Source of the DNA: Tenodera sinensis
Taxonomy: Eukaryota; Arthropoda; Insecta; Mantodea; Mantidae
Reading direction: 5' to 3'
NCBI GenBank assembly: GCA_030765045.1
Contig: CM060964.1
Location: 277,285,888-277,349,887 of the forward strand
DNA length: 64,000 nt
The translations under genes and the position numbers were made by a program. The notes beneath the pieces are model-generated. The model had not been told where the DNA came from. It did not search any database and saw nothing but the letters and a program-made list of their open reading frames with translations. This document shows positions 20,759 to 34,662 of the stretch, one piece after another; positions within the stretch are counted from its first letter, which is position 1, and the number at the start of each line of letters is the position of its first letter.

Positions 20759-22039
20759 TTAGTTTTCCCCTAGTGACGTCATAATTGCAGTAACATCATT
20801 TGTTACGTCTTCGCCGCTAGGAGGGTGAGTAACAGTTGGTCCTGGATGGCTGTGGAAGTCCTGGGTTTGACCTGTCACGTCGGCGGTTCTTTGAAATCGC
20901 GGACCCATTCCCCTGTTGTAGAATCCTCTACCACGGTTCTGTGGAGGTCCTCGGTTCGGGCTCCGCTGAAAATTCGCATATTGTATTTGTGGTAGTCGGT
21001 CACCTCGGAAGCGTGGGTCAAAGTTCTGCTTCCCTCGGTGAGGTGATGGACTTCCCCCTTGCCGGTGATACCTGTCGGATTCGGGAAAACGGGGTACGTG
21101 CTCCTGGTACCGATTCCTGGCGCGGTCGCGAGGTGATGAACTTCCTGCCCCCTGCCCTAAATAAAAGTCACCTGGACGCCTGTCCCTGTGTTCCCTACGG
21201 TTCTTATGATGGGTTGGGGATCCTCGGTTCACTTGTTCAGGTACGGAAGGGTAACTCTCAAGGGAAGCTAGGAGTTCCATAAATTGTGGGTAGGAGTTTA
21301 CTTCCGCTACTCGGATGAAGTTACGAGTCTGTGGAGGGAAGTGACCCGTAATGATTTGGATTAGGTCCCGGGGTGAGATCTCGGGCTCTAAAAGTCGGCT
21401 TTGGTTGACTATTTTAAGGAAATAATCCTGCATAGACAAACCATCTGAAGGATCATAGTTTCCCGCCAAAATCTGTCGGATGGAGGTTTGCCGGTGTACT
21501 CCCCAACAGTGCGCGAGAAACGCCTGTTTGAAAGTGATGTAATTAGAACTGCAATGGAAAACAATCTTGGACCCCTTCAGAGGCCCTTCCGCGCAGTTGT
21601 TTCGCTATCGGCATTTTCAATGTCTCTAAAACCCGCTTAAGGTGAAAATATTCGTCCAGCTCACGAATAAAGGATAGGGGACAGTCATCTTTGATGCCTT
21701 GAAAAATTGGTGCACTTAATTCATTTAACAAGGACTGGTGAGTCCCGCCAGAGAGAGCGTGATTAACGCTACAATCAATGTTACATACTGGATTAACACT
21801 ACCTCCAATACTATTGGTACTACTGCAATTTTGGGTGCTGTTGTTGCATGCACTTAACCTAACATCTTGGTTTAAACTACACCCTCTACTCGTGCTATCA
21901 CTATCAGTGGCGTTGGGAGGTTGAGAGACATGTTGGATAGAAAAATTTTCGTTAGGGGTGTCATTACCGCTCACATTGCTAATGGTGTTATTGACAGTAT
22001 CTTTTAGTAATCTTATTTCATTTTCGAAAATCTCATGGT

Positions 22040-22079
<40 letters not shown>

Positions 22080-22760
22080 AATTCCCTCCCAGCGACTGTT
22101 AGTGCTGGCATTTTAAATGCTTATAGACAACGCAAGGGTTTTTACGCCTTCAATTTCTTTATTAATTGAGGATATTTCCCCCTCCATATCACTGCCTAGC
22201 TGTGTTTGTACTCCTAACAGACTTTCTTTGTTGTCTTGGATTATCCCTAATAATCTTTGTTCCGTTTCTTTGTGGGCCCTCTCACAATTCTGTTTCGTCT
22301 TTTCCACATCAAGAGTAACATTGTCTAAGCCCTGTTGTAATTCCCTGTTTCTATTTACCCTTATTTCCTGGGTTTGAATGGACATTTTCATTTCAAACTC
22401 CTCCGTTACTCTGGATAATTTTAATTTAAGGGACTCATTAACTTTAGTTAGTAAACATTTGCTTTGTTGCTCCAGTTTACTTTCTAAATTTCTACTATTT
22501 TCGTCTAGTAAGCGACCAAATCTTTCCAGTAGAGAGTTAAAATCAAAGGTTTCCGCTGGGAAAGGTGGTGTACCCGCTGTGAACAGATTCCTGGCAACCC
22601 CCGAACAATGGATTGGCTGGCTAACGGGCGACCCTTCAGGAGAAAGGTTATTACCCTCGCCACTGTGACAACCGTTATTTTCTGCTCTGTCCATGGTGTA
22701 ATTATCTTGATCTTGCATGCTGGCGAGATTAGGCAGAGATTTTCCACTCCTCAAAAACAT
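20759..22760 (-). pseudogene. Ty3/Gypsy gag, broken in three pieces
   Basis: Read on the minus strand, the protein starts at ATG 22760-22758 (MFLRSGKSLPNLASM). A long Glu/Lys/Gln-rich coiled coil (about residues 70-200) runs into a stop at 22113. After an A-rich tract (T run 22039-22077), a capsid-like region follows (LSFIRELDEYFHLKRV, 21974-21543). A frame change precedes QDYFLKIVNQSRLLEPEISP and an Arg/Gly/Pro-rich tail (RGRGFYNRGMG) ending at 20759. The gag at 36874-35732 shares the DYFLKL-ASRLLEPPI-like segment, so the two belong to related families. No protease, RT or integrase remains. Expansion of the A tract probably disrupts the frame. Confidence 0.75.
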
Positions 22761-22964
22761 TAAACATGCACACTTACGAATTCTGCACTGTCTTACTTTC
22801 TGTTGCGGTAATGATTACCGTCACCGTCGTTGAGGTCCTTGTCCCGGCTTCGAATCTTGCACCTCCTGTGGGTATCGCGTTCCTGGGTTGTGGTTTCTTG
22901 TTGTCGAGGTCCTCTTTGTCGTACGTCTGGAGTGTTATCGGCCACACGTTGGCAGCGCCATCTA

Positions 22965-23320
22965 TGTAATGGATTCACTGCCCCTTTTCTGGTCGACCTC
23001 TTGGCTTGAAGCCGTTGTCTCGTCGATGCAGCTGAGAAGGGTCAATTTCTCAGGGTCAGCCTCGACGAGATATGTTAGTCTTTGGGAGAGGAGCGGTGTG
23101 TTGGACGGTGATGAGAAGGAATGGGTTTTATACGGGGTTCCTCGGAAGAAAAAACACGAGATGCACTTCCCGTATTGGCACTTCGGGTTACAGGAAACTC
23201 TGCAAGTTCTATCTTCCACCCGTTAACTATATTATGATCACCTACTGTGCCGAATTAATCCCAATTCCAATATAAATAATATACAATCACTGGACGAGTA
23301 GCGACTCAGTGGCACTTGAC
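22965..23320 (-). promoter_or_regulatory. Probable 5' LTR/leader of the minus-strand Gypsy
   Basis: On the minus strand, CCCCGTATAAAACCC (TATA box near 23134-23126) lies about 370 bp before the gag ATG. An ...CCATTACA end at 22965 is followed by TAGATGGCGCTGCCAACG, which looks like a primer-binding site with the usual TGG start. The left LTR edge (a TGTTTTGTCAAG near 23323) is a guess. No second LTR was found. Confidence 0.4.
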
Positions 23321-23836
23321 AAAACACTTCCTAATAACGTGGCGTCTATTCCGCGACCCGTAGACACAACCTTCCCTTACACCTGGTAGCACTGAACTGT
23401 CGAGTTTCTCACCAACGCTTTTCTCCTGATTGGCTATTCTTATTGGGCTTTGATGTTCATTTGTTTTCTCTTTAAACCTTTAAATTTTAGCAACGGTTCG
23501 CATGTTCGTTAAGAGACTCGCGGTACTTCAGGAAGGCAGCAGCAATAATATAATGCCAACGTTTTATTGCCTCACGCCAAAATTGTACCAACGGCAACAT
23601 AAATTATTTTGTTTTCTTGGCGGGAAACTTGCAGATTTCCCTGCGTAACTGTGCCTGTGTTTATCTATTAATCTTTATGAAACTTAGAACATAAATATAA
23701 TTCTACATTTAGTTTGATATAATTTTCAAAGAAATTGCGACAAAAACATGGATAATTAATAAACTATTTCCTTAATTATGACGAATTAAAGTTCCATTTC
23801 TGGACACACATTGTTAGGCGGAAATACCGCTACATA

Positions 23837-24175
<339 letters not shown>

Positions 24176-24283
24176 GAAACCTTCCAGCAGGATAATCATA
24201 TACAATTCCTAGTAAAGGAATGATGTGATAATTGTGCTACTCTCGGAAAAATATATAATACATTATTTTGTATCTCTTAATTT

Positions 24284-24394
24284 TCAAGCCCGGGCCCGGC
24301 CCGAGCCCGACAAGTATTTTTCAAATTAGGCCCGAACCCGACCCGCGGGCGGGGCCGAGCCTTGGCCCGAGCCCGTGCAGACCTCTAAAATCCA
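24284..24394. mobile_element. GC-rich terminus of a DNA transposon (putative)
   Basis: A striking island of GGGCCCGG/GGCCCGAGCCCG motifs in AT-rich DNA, ending GCCCGTGCAGACCTCTA. Its reverse complement, TAGAGGTCTGCACGGGCTCGGGCC, resembles terminal repeats of hAT-type elements. The other terminus was not found, so this may be a remnant. Confidence 0.4.
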
Positions 24395-25855
24395 GGATGC
24401 TCCAAGAAGGTTCGTTACACGATTACAAAAAAAAAAGTCTCAATATTAACCTTAAATTATTAGATAATGCACTCACATGCTTGTCCCAAAACAACTTATA
24501 GAACCTTGGAGTGTCACACATTTAACGCTAGTGTTAATAATATTTCTATAAAATATATCTAGTATCCTAATTCTAAGGAACCGCTTCCGTATCTATTACT
24601 AAAAATATTATTTTAAATTACCGATATACTTAATATCCTGGGACGGGAGTAGGTTCCAGCCATAACCTAAAGCATCTTTTACACCTGAAACATATCCCAA
24701 AGGCGTCTCCTCTATGTAGAGGTTACCCTCATCCCTCGACCGCTGCGTCCTGCAGCCGCAGCCAAGGCCACGGAGGAGTGCAGGTTGGGGAGGCGGAGTT
24801 CAGCACGCCGACTCCCCCGAGTGTAAGGTGACTACTTGACCTTTTAGGAACGCTACATTTCTAACGCCTGAAACATACAAATCAAAGATGCTCAAGTTAC
24901 GTTAGAGAAAACGTGTTTAAATGAAAATTGCATGTGCTGAATAGTTATAAGCCATCATGCTGAGAAAACGCTTTGAAATCAATGCGTCTTAATATTCCTG
25001 AGGCAGAGATGATCGAGCAGAAGCAGAGTACAAGTTTGGGTCCTGACTGTTACACTAAGTAGCCATCATAAGCAACTGTAAGCCGGGTTATCCATTTTGT
25101 GAACAAACTAAACAGAGTAGTTGATAGAATATTCCTAAGTATTGCAAGTTAAGAAACAAAGATTAATTATTATTTACTCTCTTGAATTCGATGGTGGGAT
25201 TTATGCTAACTGTATCACCATATCCAGTAACAGTGCTACGGTACTTGCTTCAATCTCAACTTGTGATACTAGGTCCCTTAATATGAGGGAATGTTTCATA
25301 ACATATCACAATGTACAGCCCGTGCTAACCGTGAAGCAATTTTGTTGTTAAAGCTCTTCCACGTTTAGGCATAAAAATTCAAATTAAATCACCAGATTTA
25401 TAGCATTCGTGATGACAGGTACCGTCGAATAGCCATTTCTGGTTAACTAACGCCGACCTAATTTTGTGTGTGCAGTGTTGAATTTCTGGAAAGTGTCGTG
25501 TTGTGCAAGTTGGATAAGAGGATCATCGGAGAAATATTTAAGTTAAACCTCGGTCGGCACTATTTCTACCATCAGGAAGAAATGATAAGTATCCTGGACA
25601 TGATTTTACTAAATAATTCTATAACGTTCCATATACTTATTTAGTAGAAGTGTGAACTGATCTTAGCACATGTTTTTGTGAAATCCAGATGTTACAAGAT
25701 AGCGACTCTACGGATAAACCTTGTGGGATGAAGATATAATCTGCACAGAATGGGACTTTAAATTTTTCCCCCTGGATGAAAGCTATATTCTTTAGGTTTA
25801 ATATAACAAATATCTCACTATTATCTCACATGATTTACTTATGAAGTTATGATAC
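24395..25855. other. No gene seen
   Basis: AT-rich, with one GC-richer patch at 24640-24840. I found no convincing exons, TIRs or RNA genes. Confidence 0.45.
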
Positions 25856-26199
25856 CTAATCAAGAGTGGCGTAAATAACGGCTCCGTAGACCCCGCGGCG
25901 TGGGGAAGCCCGATCTTTAGGGCCCCCCAGACTACCTTTAATAGTTTTCTCAGAAAGGACATTTTATTTTAATTCAACCATGGAAAGTCGCTAGGAAGAA
26001 GCGCTGGAACAGAAGCAGCTCACTGATGACATACTGACAACAGAAGTGTACCTTGTACTTCCTATGCTTTCTTACTTAAATGTATGAAACAAACTTACCT
26101 CCAAATATGTATGTTCTCAAAAGCATTCACAGTCAAATAGAAATATTGAATATTCATTAAGGTGCGGTACACGCAACCTTTATTACTCACTCCTTTTCG

Positions 26200-27590
26200 A
26201 CACTAGTTTACCCCTGCTGAAGTTAAAAATATCATCGTTCGCTCCTCAGGTCACAAATCTCCAGGTCATGGTCTTATTGTGCACCCTTAATACTTCATTT
26301 TCCCCGGAATGCGCTAGTCCTACTAACACAGATCTATAACGCTATTCTCCACACTGCTCATATCCCTCACCAATGGAAGCGTGCTACTGTTATCCTTCTT
26401 CCTAAACCTGACAAAGCTAAGAATGATCCCCTAAATTATCGTCCTGCTAGTTTACTCTCCCTACTCTCCAAAATCTTCGAACGTCTCCTTCTGCCTCGCC
26501 TCTTATCTCAACTCGTACAAATTATCACTGATACTCAGTTTGGATTTTGCCCTCTTCACTCCTACTTTCAGCAGCTACATCCCGTCGTTGACACTATTCT
26601 TGATACATATGCACATCTATTTGTGTGCTTAGGATTGTTTTTGGATACGGAGAAAGCTTTTGATAAGGTTTGGCACAATGGTCTGTTACTCAAACTCAAA
26701 CAGCATCTCTCGGACACCTATTTCCGCCTCCTACAGTCCTATTTGCATAATCGCACCTTTTCCGTTAAATATGAGAGCGCCTTCTCCAAGGGCCTTCCTA
26801 TTTTCTCTGGCGTACCGCAAGGAAGCGTACTAGGCCCCTTATTATATCTGGTATATACCTCGGAGTTTCCTAGTCATCCCTAACTCACCATCGCTCACTA
26901 TGCCGATGACGTGGCGGCTCTGAGTATGGGTACTTGTGCTGTGACTGCTAGCCACCTTCAGGACATCTGCAATCAAATTCAGTCTTGGTGTCGACGTTGG
27001 AGAGTGACTGTGAACGCTCATAAGTCTCGAGTTGTGAAGTTCACTTACAAAAAGAACGTGACCCATCATCCCCTTTATCTCAACGGGACGGAGATACCCA
27101 CAGCAACTTCCATAAGATACCTCGGCCTTATCTTGGACAGTCGGCTAACATAGGGTCCTCTTCTTTGTAGTCTAGTGCAGAGGATTCGTTACCATATCCG
27201 CGACGTCTATCACCTTGTGTCCGGTTCCTCGCCCTTACCATTGCGGTACAAGTGTCTGGTTTATACTTCCTTAATTCGACCCATGTGGCACTATAGCTGT
27301 GCCATTTGGGGTTCTGCAGCTTCATCGCAGATCCTAAGGATCCAGCATACACAGAATCGTTTTCTACGCCACATGACCGGCGCTCCGCGGTACGTGCGCA
27401 TCTCTACTCTGCATGCTGATATAGGTCTACCGGAGGTGATGTGTCTCCTCCGCATCTGCTACAGGAAGCTGCATCAGTCATGTCTGCGCCATCGCAATCC
27501 TCTTCTTCACCATGTTTATCTTCCTCCTGAACCTCTACGACGAAGACTGAAGCGTCGCTGGCGTTCAGATTTGCGACTGAACAGTTAGCT
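26200..27590 (+). pseudogene. Jockey-clade reverse transcriptase fragment
   Basis: The readable frame includes NALVLLTQIYNAILH, WKRATVILLPKPDK, NYRPASLLSLLSKIFE, TDTQFGF, LDTEKAFDKVWH, GVPQGSVLGPLLY and HYADDVAAL, followed by the thumb/C-terminal segment ending RRWRSDLRLNS. This is an RT of the Jockey clade, which copies its own RNA. Seen lesions are in-frame stops at 26881-26883 and 27151-27153, and a frame change near 26275. The endonuclease and ORF1 are missing, as expected for a 5'-truncated insertion. It sits inside the hAT-like element 25864-28580. Confidence 0.85.
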
Positions 27591-28116
27591 GTGTAAAACA
27601 GAAAGCTGTAACTGTTTTCCTCTATTTGTATGCATTATTATTGGGAGTATCGCTGGATGGTACCCCAATTACAAGTTTTATTATTGCTCTGTGTCTAGTC
27701 TAGCTAAACTATATTGTACTTAATTGTACAAAAGAGTTTACTTAAGAATAAAAAAGTGCGGTATTTTATTCAACACGATTGTTATTAAAGCCGAACAATG
27801 TATATAGTATGTACGACTAATACCCGTCTGAAAATGTACTCGATTAACCAATAAATTGGATTGTTTCAGAATTTGGTCGTAAGGTATAAGGATAAATCAA
27901 TATGTGTTGTTGTTCTAACCAGTTATTCGAGGTTGTTGCCTCTGAATAATAGGTATTTGAGGTAGGTACCACTAATAGAAGTTTGCTTCGGTTAATACCA
28001 GAGTTATCCATAAGATTGACAGCTAACAATTTTATTTCACCTATGTGCATTATGCGTTTATTGAGTGTATATTGTTTATTTAGAGAGAATAACTATTAGT
28101 TGTTGTGTTGTTATGA

Positions 28117-28457
<341 letters not shown>

Positions 28458-28688
28458 TTAACGCTTACTCTATGTGAGTAAATATGTAATATTGTAATCT
28501 CTCCATTTCTAAGCGTTATTAATAAGTAGGGTCCCAACATTTATTAGCAGGGGCCCCCCAAAATCTTAGCTACGTCACTGCTAATCAATACATATTCTTC
28601 TTCATTGTGTTTAACTGAGGTGATAGGGGTAAATTCTTTTTACATGGATAAGCATATCCTTACGTTTATTGCCTGTTATCTGACTATA

Positions 28689-30958
28689 ATATGTCTCAAC
28701 CTAGTTGAATCCTGTTGTAAACATCTGGGCGGGAAGAGAGACAGAGACAGAGATATTGGGATAGAAAACGGTTAAGCTGTTGATTGGTTTGGCGAAGATA
28801 ATGGGCGTTATCTTTTGTTTGCGTACGTACGAGAAACCCCTCCTTTAAGTACAGTATTGTACGTAAGTAGTTCTCCGATCACTGCTCTGCGCGAGCTAAT
28901 TTCGGAGATAGAAAAGTATGCAAATGTTTCGATTCTTATAAACGTAAATAGCCCCACATTTTATCTTTCTGCTTTACATATCGCATATGTGTTCTGGGCC
29001 CGTGAGTTCGTAAAGGAATATGTACATAATGGTATACTATATACAGATTAGATAGAAGACAGGTGAAATTATATACACCATTAGCTTATTATGTTAAATT
29101 AAGCTGCATTTTACTTAACAATTACTGAAGGACACTGCTATTATACGTATAACATTTTTGCATTCCTTTATCCGACAACTCTCTCGCAACGAGGTCTGTA
29201 TCGAGTTGAATGCTGATTAAGATGTTTTTGTTTATAGTGTGGGGTTGCTTCTGATATTTTACACTGTATTTCCTGTACATCTCGCGGACCTCACAAGGCC
29301 AAGGACACTTATCTATATGCAATATAAAATCAGTAAGCTTTTCACCATGGAGCAGGCTGGTGCTTCAGCCGAAATGAAACACAATCGAGGCAAACCGTTA
29401 AAAAGTGGTGAGAGGCGAATGGTCGCGCATTGTTTCGCAGTACTTAAAGAAAGAAACCCGGAATCGTCCATAAAAACATTGAAAAAGAAACTGGTGATCT
29501 CCTTGGTGTTTCCGCAAGTAGTGTACACAGAATTAGAATAGAACAGCAAGCATCCGGAACGCTAAGAACACCGGGAAAATCGCGTAAATGCAAACAGCGC
29601 GTGGAGAAGTACGACGATTTTACGAAAAGTGCTATACGCAGTAAAGTTCATGAGTATTTTTTCAGGAATGAACCGCCGACTCTAAACAAAATTTTGCATG
29701 CGGTAAATTCTGACACAGACTTGCCGAATTTTTCGCGAAGTACTCTCCACCGTTTGCTGATAGATATTGGATTAACATTTCAAAAGCGAGGGCGGAAATC
29801 AGTAATAGTGGACAGAGAAGACATTGTAATGTGGAGACGTCAATATCTGCGCCAAATCAAAAGTTTTCCTAGTGAGGGTTGAAAAATTTATTTTCTCGAT
29901 GAAACTTGGCTAAATGAGGGGTACACAACATCTGCAGCTTGGTGTGATACAGCTGTGAGAGATAAGAAACAAGCATTTCTCTCTGGTCTCTCCACTGGTC
30001 TAAAAGATCCCACAGGCAAAGGAAGAAGGCTCATTATTGTTCACATTGGAAGTGAAACTGGATTTGTAGACGGTGGTTTATTGACTTTTGAATCCAAAAG
30101 CACAAAGGACTTCCACGAAGAAATGACTGGTGCTGTTTTTCTTCAATGGTTTCAATGAGTCCTTCCGAAGCTTGACCCCAACTCCATTATCGTATTAGAC
30201 AACGCTAGCTACCACAGTGTTAAAGCAGAGCGCATCCCTAATATGTCATGGAGAAAAGGTGACATTATTAAGTGGCTACAGGATCATTCGTGTGAGTTTA
30301 GTGCCGATATGGTTAAACTGGAACTAATTGGCATTGTAAAGCATGTAAAAGCACAATTCGATAAGTATGTTGTGGATGAGGCAGCAAAAAGTGTTGGTCA
30401 CACCGTTCTGAGGTTACCTCCATACCATTGTAAACTCAACCCAATTGAGCTAATCTGGAGTCAGATGAAAGGCTATGTGCGTAGGCACAACACTACTTTT
30501 AAGCTGAATGAGGTTCGCTCCCTGCTTGCCACTGCAATAGAAAATATAACGGCACTTAATTGGTGCAACTGTGTTCAGCATGCAATAAAAGAAGAAGAGA
30601 ATATGTGGAAGCTGGATGGACTCACTGATGAAGTTGTTGAAAGACTTGTAATCACCGACGGTAGTAGTTCAAGCGACTGCGAATATACATCGGGAGATGA
30701 CAACGCATCTCTATCGGGAGTTGAACTTCTGCAGCAATCCGATTAAAGGTAACCATTATGTCACTGCATGATTCTATTAATATTCCAACTCATAGATTTA
30801 ATAAGTTAACGTGTAACCCAACTCTATTTTTTGTCTAGAAGTTAGCGCTACTAGTGTTGCAAAACTTTTGTGCGTGCCTGTACGTCTAACACGCGGCGAG
30901 TTGAGTCAGCTCCGCCTTGTTGTTTACAACAGGATTCAACTAGGCTGAGACACAGTAT
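28689..30958 (+). mobile_element. Tc1/mariner-type transposon with TIRs
   Basis: Left end (A)TATGTCTCAACCTAGTTGAATCCTGTTG... and right end, inverted, ACTGTGTCTCAGCCTAGTTGAATCCTGTTG... form TIRs of roughly 40 bp (about 28690-28728 and 30918-30957). They are flanked by TA-containing sequence, as expected for TA-targeting elements. The 2.27-kb interior carries one transposase with three lesions. Confidence 0.8.
29347..30746 (+). pseudogene. IS630/Tc1/mariner-superfamily transposase
   Basis: Starts MEQAGASAEMKHNRGK. A helix-turn-helix follows (ETGDLLGVSASSVHRIRIE), then LPNFSRSTLHRLLIDIG. The DDE catalytic domain has IYFLDETWLNEGYT (first Asp), IIVLDNASYHS (second Asp) and LPPYHCKLNPIELIWSQ (Glu). 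The acidic Ser-rich C-terminus ends VELLQQSD. Lesions: a 1-nt frameshift in an A run near 29485, TGA at 29880-29882 just before the first catalytic Asp, and TGA at 30156-30158. The spacing between the second Asp and the Glu is much longer than in classic mariner (DD34D/E); this family is common in arthropods under hypothetical-protein names. It cannot move by itself. Confidence 0.88.
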
Positions 30959-31266
30959 AATGCGATAATTTACTGGGAAGAGTTTCTCCAATACTTTAAA
31001 GAGACCGTGGAGATTATGAAGCAATTTTGTACTTCCTTTTTTACGTACAGAGGTGAACAGTTTCACGAACTGTCCCGGTTGAAATTACAACGTGCGTCGT
31101 TTGTGGTCAAAAATATATTTATGCTTAACCTATTGCTGTTTTGTGATATTATCTACGGCTAACTGACCAGCCCTTTTTTTATATTTCAACGTCTGTTGGA
31201 CAAATAGCGTATCTAAAGTGCCGTTCAGTTGCACTTCCTCAGGCAATGTTGGTTGCTGACCATATA

Positions 31267-32300
31267 TTAAATAGAAAGGGGTTTGCTTTGTCTACTCCTT
31301 GCGACTGGTATTGTATGCACGTGAGGTATAACAGTCTCCCAATCCTGATTTGTAGAGGTATAATGTGAAAGCATATTAATAATTGTTTTATTCACACGCT
31401 CTGCCAAACCATTACACGCTGGCTTGTATGCAGTTGTAAAACTATATGTGACACCCATTAAGTGCAGCAGCTCTCGTATGGCATCACTGATAAACACACA
31501 ACCTCTATATAATAGCAGCATGGCAGACGCTCGATGGCGACAAATTATGTTTTCCAAAAGGAATTTTGCTACATGATCAATTGAGCCTCTAGCAAGTGCA
31601 GCAGCTTCACAGTATCTAGATCCATAGTTGACTGCAACTACGCTCGTTGTTTTTCCTGATTTAGATTTATGAATAGGGCTAACTAAATCTACATCCCATC
31701 CTTCTCCAATTTGCTTGACCTCGATGGGTTGAAGCAAACTTACGGTTTGACAGTTTTGGGGCCCGTTCGAGACTGACAGTTTGGACATGTTTTAACGTAC
31801 TGCTCAATGTCGTTACGCCTACCTATGCAATAATAATGGGAATTGCTTTTGTGAAAATGTTCTAGTAAATCCCATTTGACCTGACAGGGGGTCGGTATGA
31901 CAAGTAGTGAATAGGAAATGACTAGTAGGGGAAGTTGCTCTGTGGTACCTGCATTTTTACGACAGGGTACACATGATTTAAGAAGATAGGTAGAAGCTTG
32001 TCGACGTACTTTAGCAGAGACGAGTTCTGGTTGCTCCAATGCGTCAAAAAGAGGTAGTAACGGAGGGTCAGTTTTTTAGTGTCTGGTTACTTCTACCAGC
32101 GACAGTAAACCATTATTCAGATGCTCTGTTTGTACAGTTTCTTCTTGGATGGGGTCAGCTACAGGAAATCTCGACAATGCGTTAGCATATAAGTGATTTT
32201 TTCCGTGCTTATAATTACTATGGTATTTAAATTCCTGGAGATTTAAGGCCCACCTGGCCAAACGACCAGTAGTAATTTCAACTTCCGCAGATAGCATAGT
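31267..32300 (-). pseudogene. Ty3/Gypsy RNase H C-terminus and integrase remnant
   Basis: On the minus strand: end of RNase H (ARWALNLQEFKYHSNYKHGK, then NALSRFPV, 32297-32076), then a degraded integrase zinc-binding region (HFHKSNSHYYCIGRRNDIE, CPNCQSR, 32039-31740), then the integrase core (WDVDLVSPIHKSKSGK, NGLAERVNKTI). In the core, the segment usually read as Asp-Arg-Gly is LYRGCVF, so the second catalytic Asp is lost; the Glu in GLAERVNK is kept. Frameshifts separate the pieces. RT is absent on the upstream side. The 3' LTR would lie below 31267 but was not identified. Confidence 0.8.
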
Positions 32301-34470
32301 GCATGATGATCAGTAACTATTTTTACAGGTACCTATATCTATGGCCCAAAATGTGTTAGGACGAAAATAATAGGTTACGTGCTCTTTCAAAAATTTGTTG
32401 GATGTAGGAACAAATAAATAGCGCACAAACAGTTTTAATTATAACATATCTGAATTTAAAGACTGAAAATAACAATATTAATGTGTTAATGAAACGAGCA
32501 AAATAATGAATCAACAAACATTAAGCTTCTCTTTTCCCCGAGAATAAATATCTTAACATTTAAACTCTCACCTAACTATTTAACTACTTGAGTAAAGAGT
32601 ACCTACATATAAATAATATTACGTAGTACTACTACCCTGCTTGAGATGGTAATATGGCAGAATTTAAACTGGCAGTATCTAAAGGTTTAAATCTCTACTC
32701 ACATCCCAGCAAGAGAAGATAGGTGCACAGTCGCTCGTCCATCTGTAAGTGGTTCTCCAGCGTGTATCCAGAAGAAGACAAAGACGCCTTCCTGCCGCTG
32801 TCTTTTATACACCTCTTGATAAGCGTTGGCACAGGTGAACGCATCGCCTCGAGGTAAGAGCGTCACCATCCGGTTGGACTTTAGCCATAGGCTTTCCCAG
32901 CCAAGTGTGTTTAATTAAATGATTTTTCTAATTCGATTTATAACTGGGACAGGCCTTTTTTCGGCAGGCTTTGATCATGTGGTATTTTTCCGACCGTTGC
33001 GGCTAGATATTCTTTGGCTCACTGTATTGCCACGGCTGAGACTCTATCTCGTGGGTGTTTCGAAAGAAATACCACACTTATCGTGAAACCTTTATTCCAG
33101 TCCACATTTATGTTCAACTTTCTTCCTCGCAACCATATACCCGGCGCAGCTATATGTTTCCCGGCACTGATATTCTCGTGGACGACGGCAGGATACACGC
33201 ACTCACGCACGTAAGTGCGTGTGTGAGTGTGTAAGTGCCAGCTCGTGATTATATGTGTGAGTGTGTATGTCTGCGTGTGTGAACGTGAACTTGTAAGTGT
33301 GAAGTGCCTATCGCTACTGCTGTTCGCTGGTTTTGTTAATTCAATCTTCCCCTCATATTACCACTTCTTCTTGGCCATGTGGTTGCCCTCATTGGTGGAG
33401 ATCCATGTTATGTCCACGACATTCGACTTTCCACCAATAAGCATGCCCTGTCTTGGCAGGTGCTTTTTGAGGGGTTTATGCTTCACTGCACATAGCGTCA
33501 CTATTAACTTTACAAAAGTTTGTAAAGGAGTTTCATATCCTTTGTTCTCATTGTCTGGCGACCTTGCCCTAATAACTGTTTTTCCCGTGGCCTTCGCAAA
33601 TTTTAGTATATGTAGCCCTTTTAGATAAATAAGGTATATGGTCTAGTCGAATATTTTATTTATTAATTTCCCTCAACAATAAATTCGATTTATCCCGTCA
33701 CAAATGCCCCGCTATGAAGAAACCAAGGACACGCATGTCGGGTAAATGGGTTCTTCAGATCTAGACTACCACTTAAATAATTTTGGTTGCTCTTTCCGGA
33801 TCGTTGGCGAGTCAGTGTTTCTTATAACGTTACGGTGAGATGGGTATATGGTTCGAGTATTGAGTATTCTTTTACATATTACACATATTACCTGTTGGAA
33901 GCTTCACATGTTGAATACATATATACATATACACAACTAGCCCTTTGGATTTGTACACGTTTCACATAAATTACCCTCGGAATGATATGCATTATCTATA
34001 CATTATTTATACATTATCTATACACATTCCAATAACCTCTCGGATATCATCTTACACTGTCACTTCCTTGATGCTGTTATATCGATTCACGTCTTTTGGT
34101 CTTTTCACACGACAATGATTACACATATCCAGTGTTTTATTAAGATTTCAGAAACTAACATCTGTGTGACACAACCCTTAGCATGTCAGTCACAGTTACC
34201 ACGTCACTAGGAATGTTATCAAGTTACTCTTATCACTTACGATACTTCAATACATATTTCCTGACAAAAATAGAATTCGTCATACATCCTATCTGAGCAA
34301 CCTCGCTCTCCAGTGTCACGTGATTGCATCTTATCTTTGTAATCTGATATATATATACAATTTTCTAATTACTAATATTAATGCAAGCTTCTCCCACCCT
34401 ATCAGTGAGCTATTTTTTTAAATCTATTTATTGCATTTCTTTGCTCCACATGTGATATAGTTACTACTAC
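32301..34470. other. No gene; possible LTR-like promoter on minus strand
   Basis: On the minus strand GGTGTATAAAAGACAGC (around 32805-32816) is a good TATA box in a GC-richer stretch (32690-32890), suggesting an LTR, but no TG...CA ends or partner copy were found. GTGTGAGTGTG-type low-complexity DNA lies at 33205-33275. No convincing coding sequence. Confidence 0.4.
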
Positions 34471-34473
34471 TTT

Positions 34474-34662
34474 CTACTCTCTGAAGGGTCTTAATAGCGA
34501 TAGATGATACCTGCCCAAGTTCTTTTGACTTTTTATTTCTTTTATTTCAAATGCAAGGGCCCCGAATTGACTCACGATCTCACACGGGTTGGAAATGTTC
34601 GCATGTATTTTATTCAGTGCGGAAGATATAGGTGTCGTCTTACCAGCACTTTTTCTTTTCAT
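34474..34662 (-). pseudogene. Gypsy integrase C-terminal remnant
   Basis: The residues end PCEIVSQFGALAFEIKEIK and LGRYHLSLLRPFRE, which resemble the C-terminal domain that closes Gypsy integrases (GPxEI...GRYHxSLLR). It follows the protease directly, so RT, RNase H and the integrase core are deleted between 34640 and 34662. Confidence 0.6.

Noticed and set aside
24284..24394. CpG-island promoter
   Set aside because: The GC-rich stretch is only about 110 bp of repeated GGGCCCG motifs ending in a transposon-like terminus, with no exon nearby.
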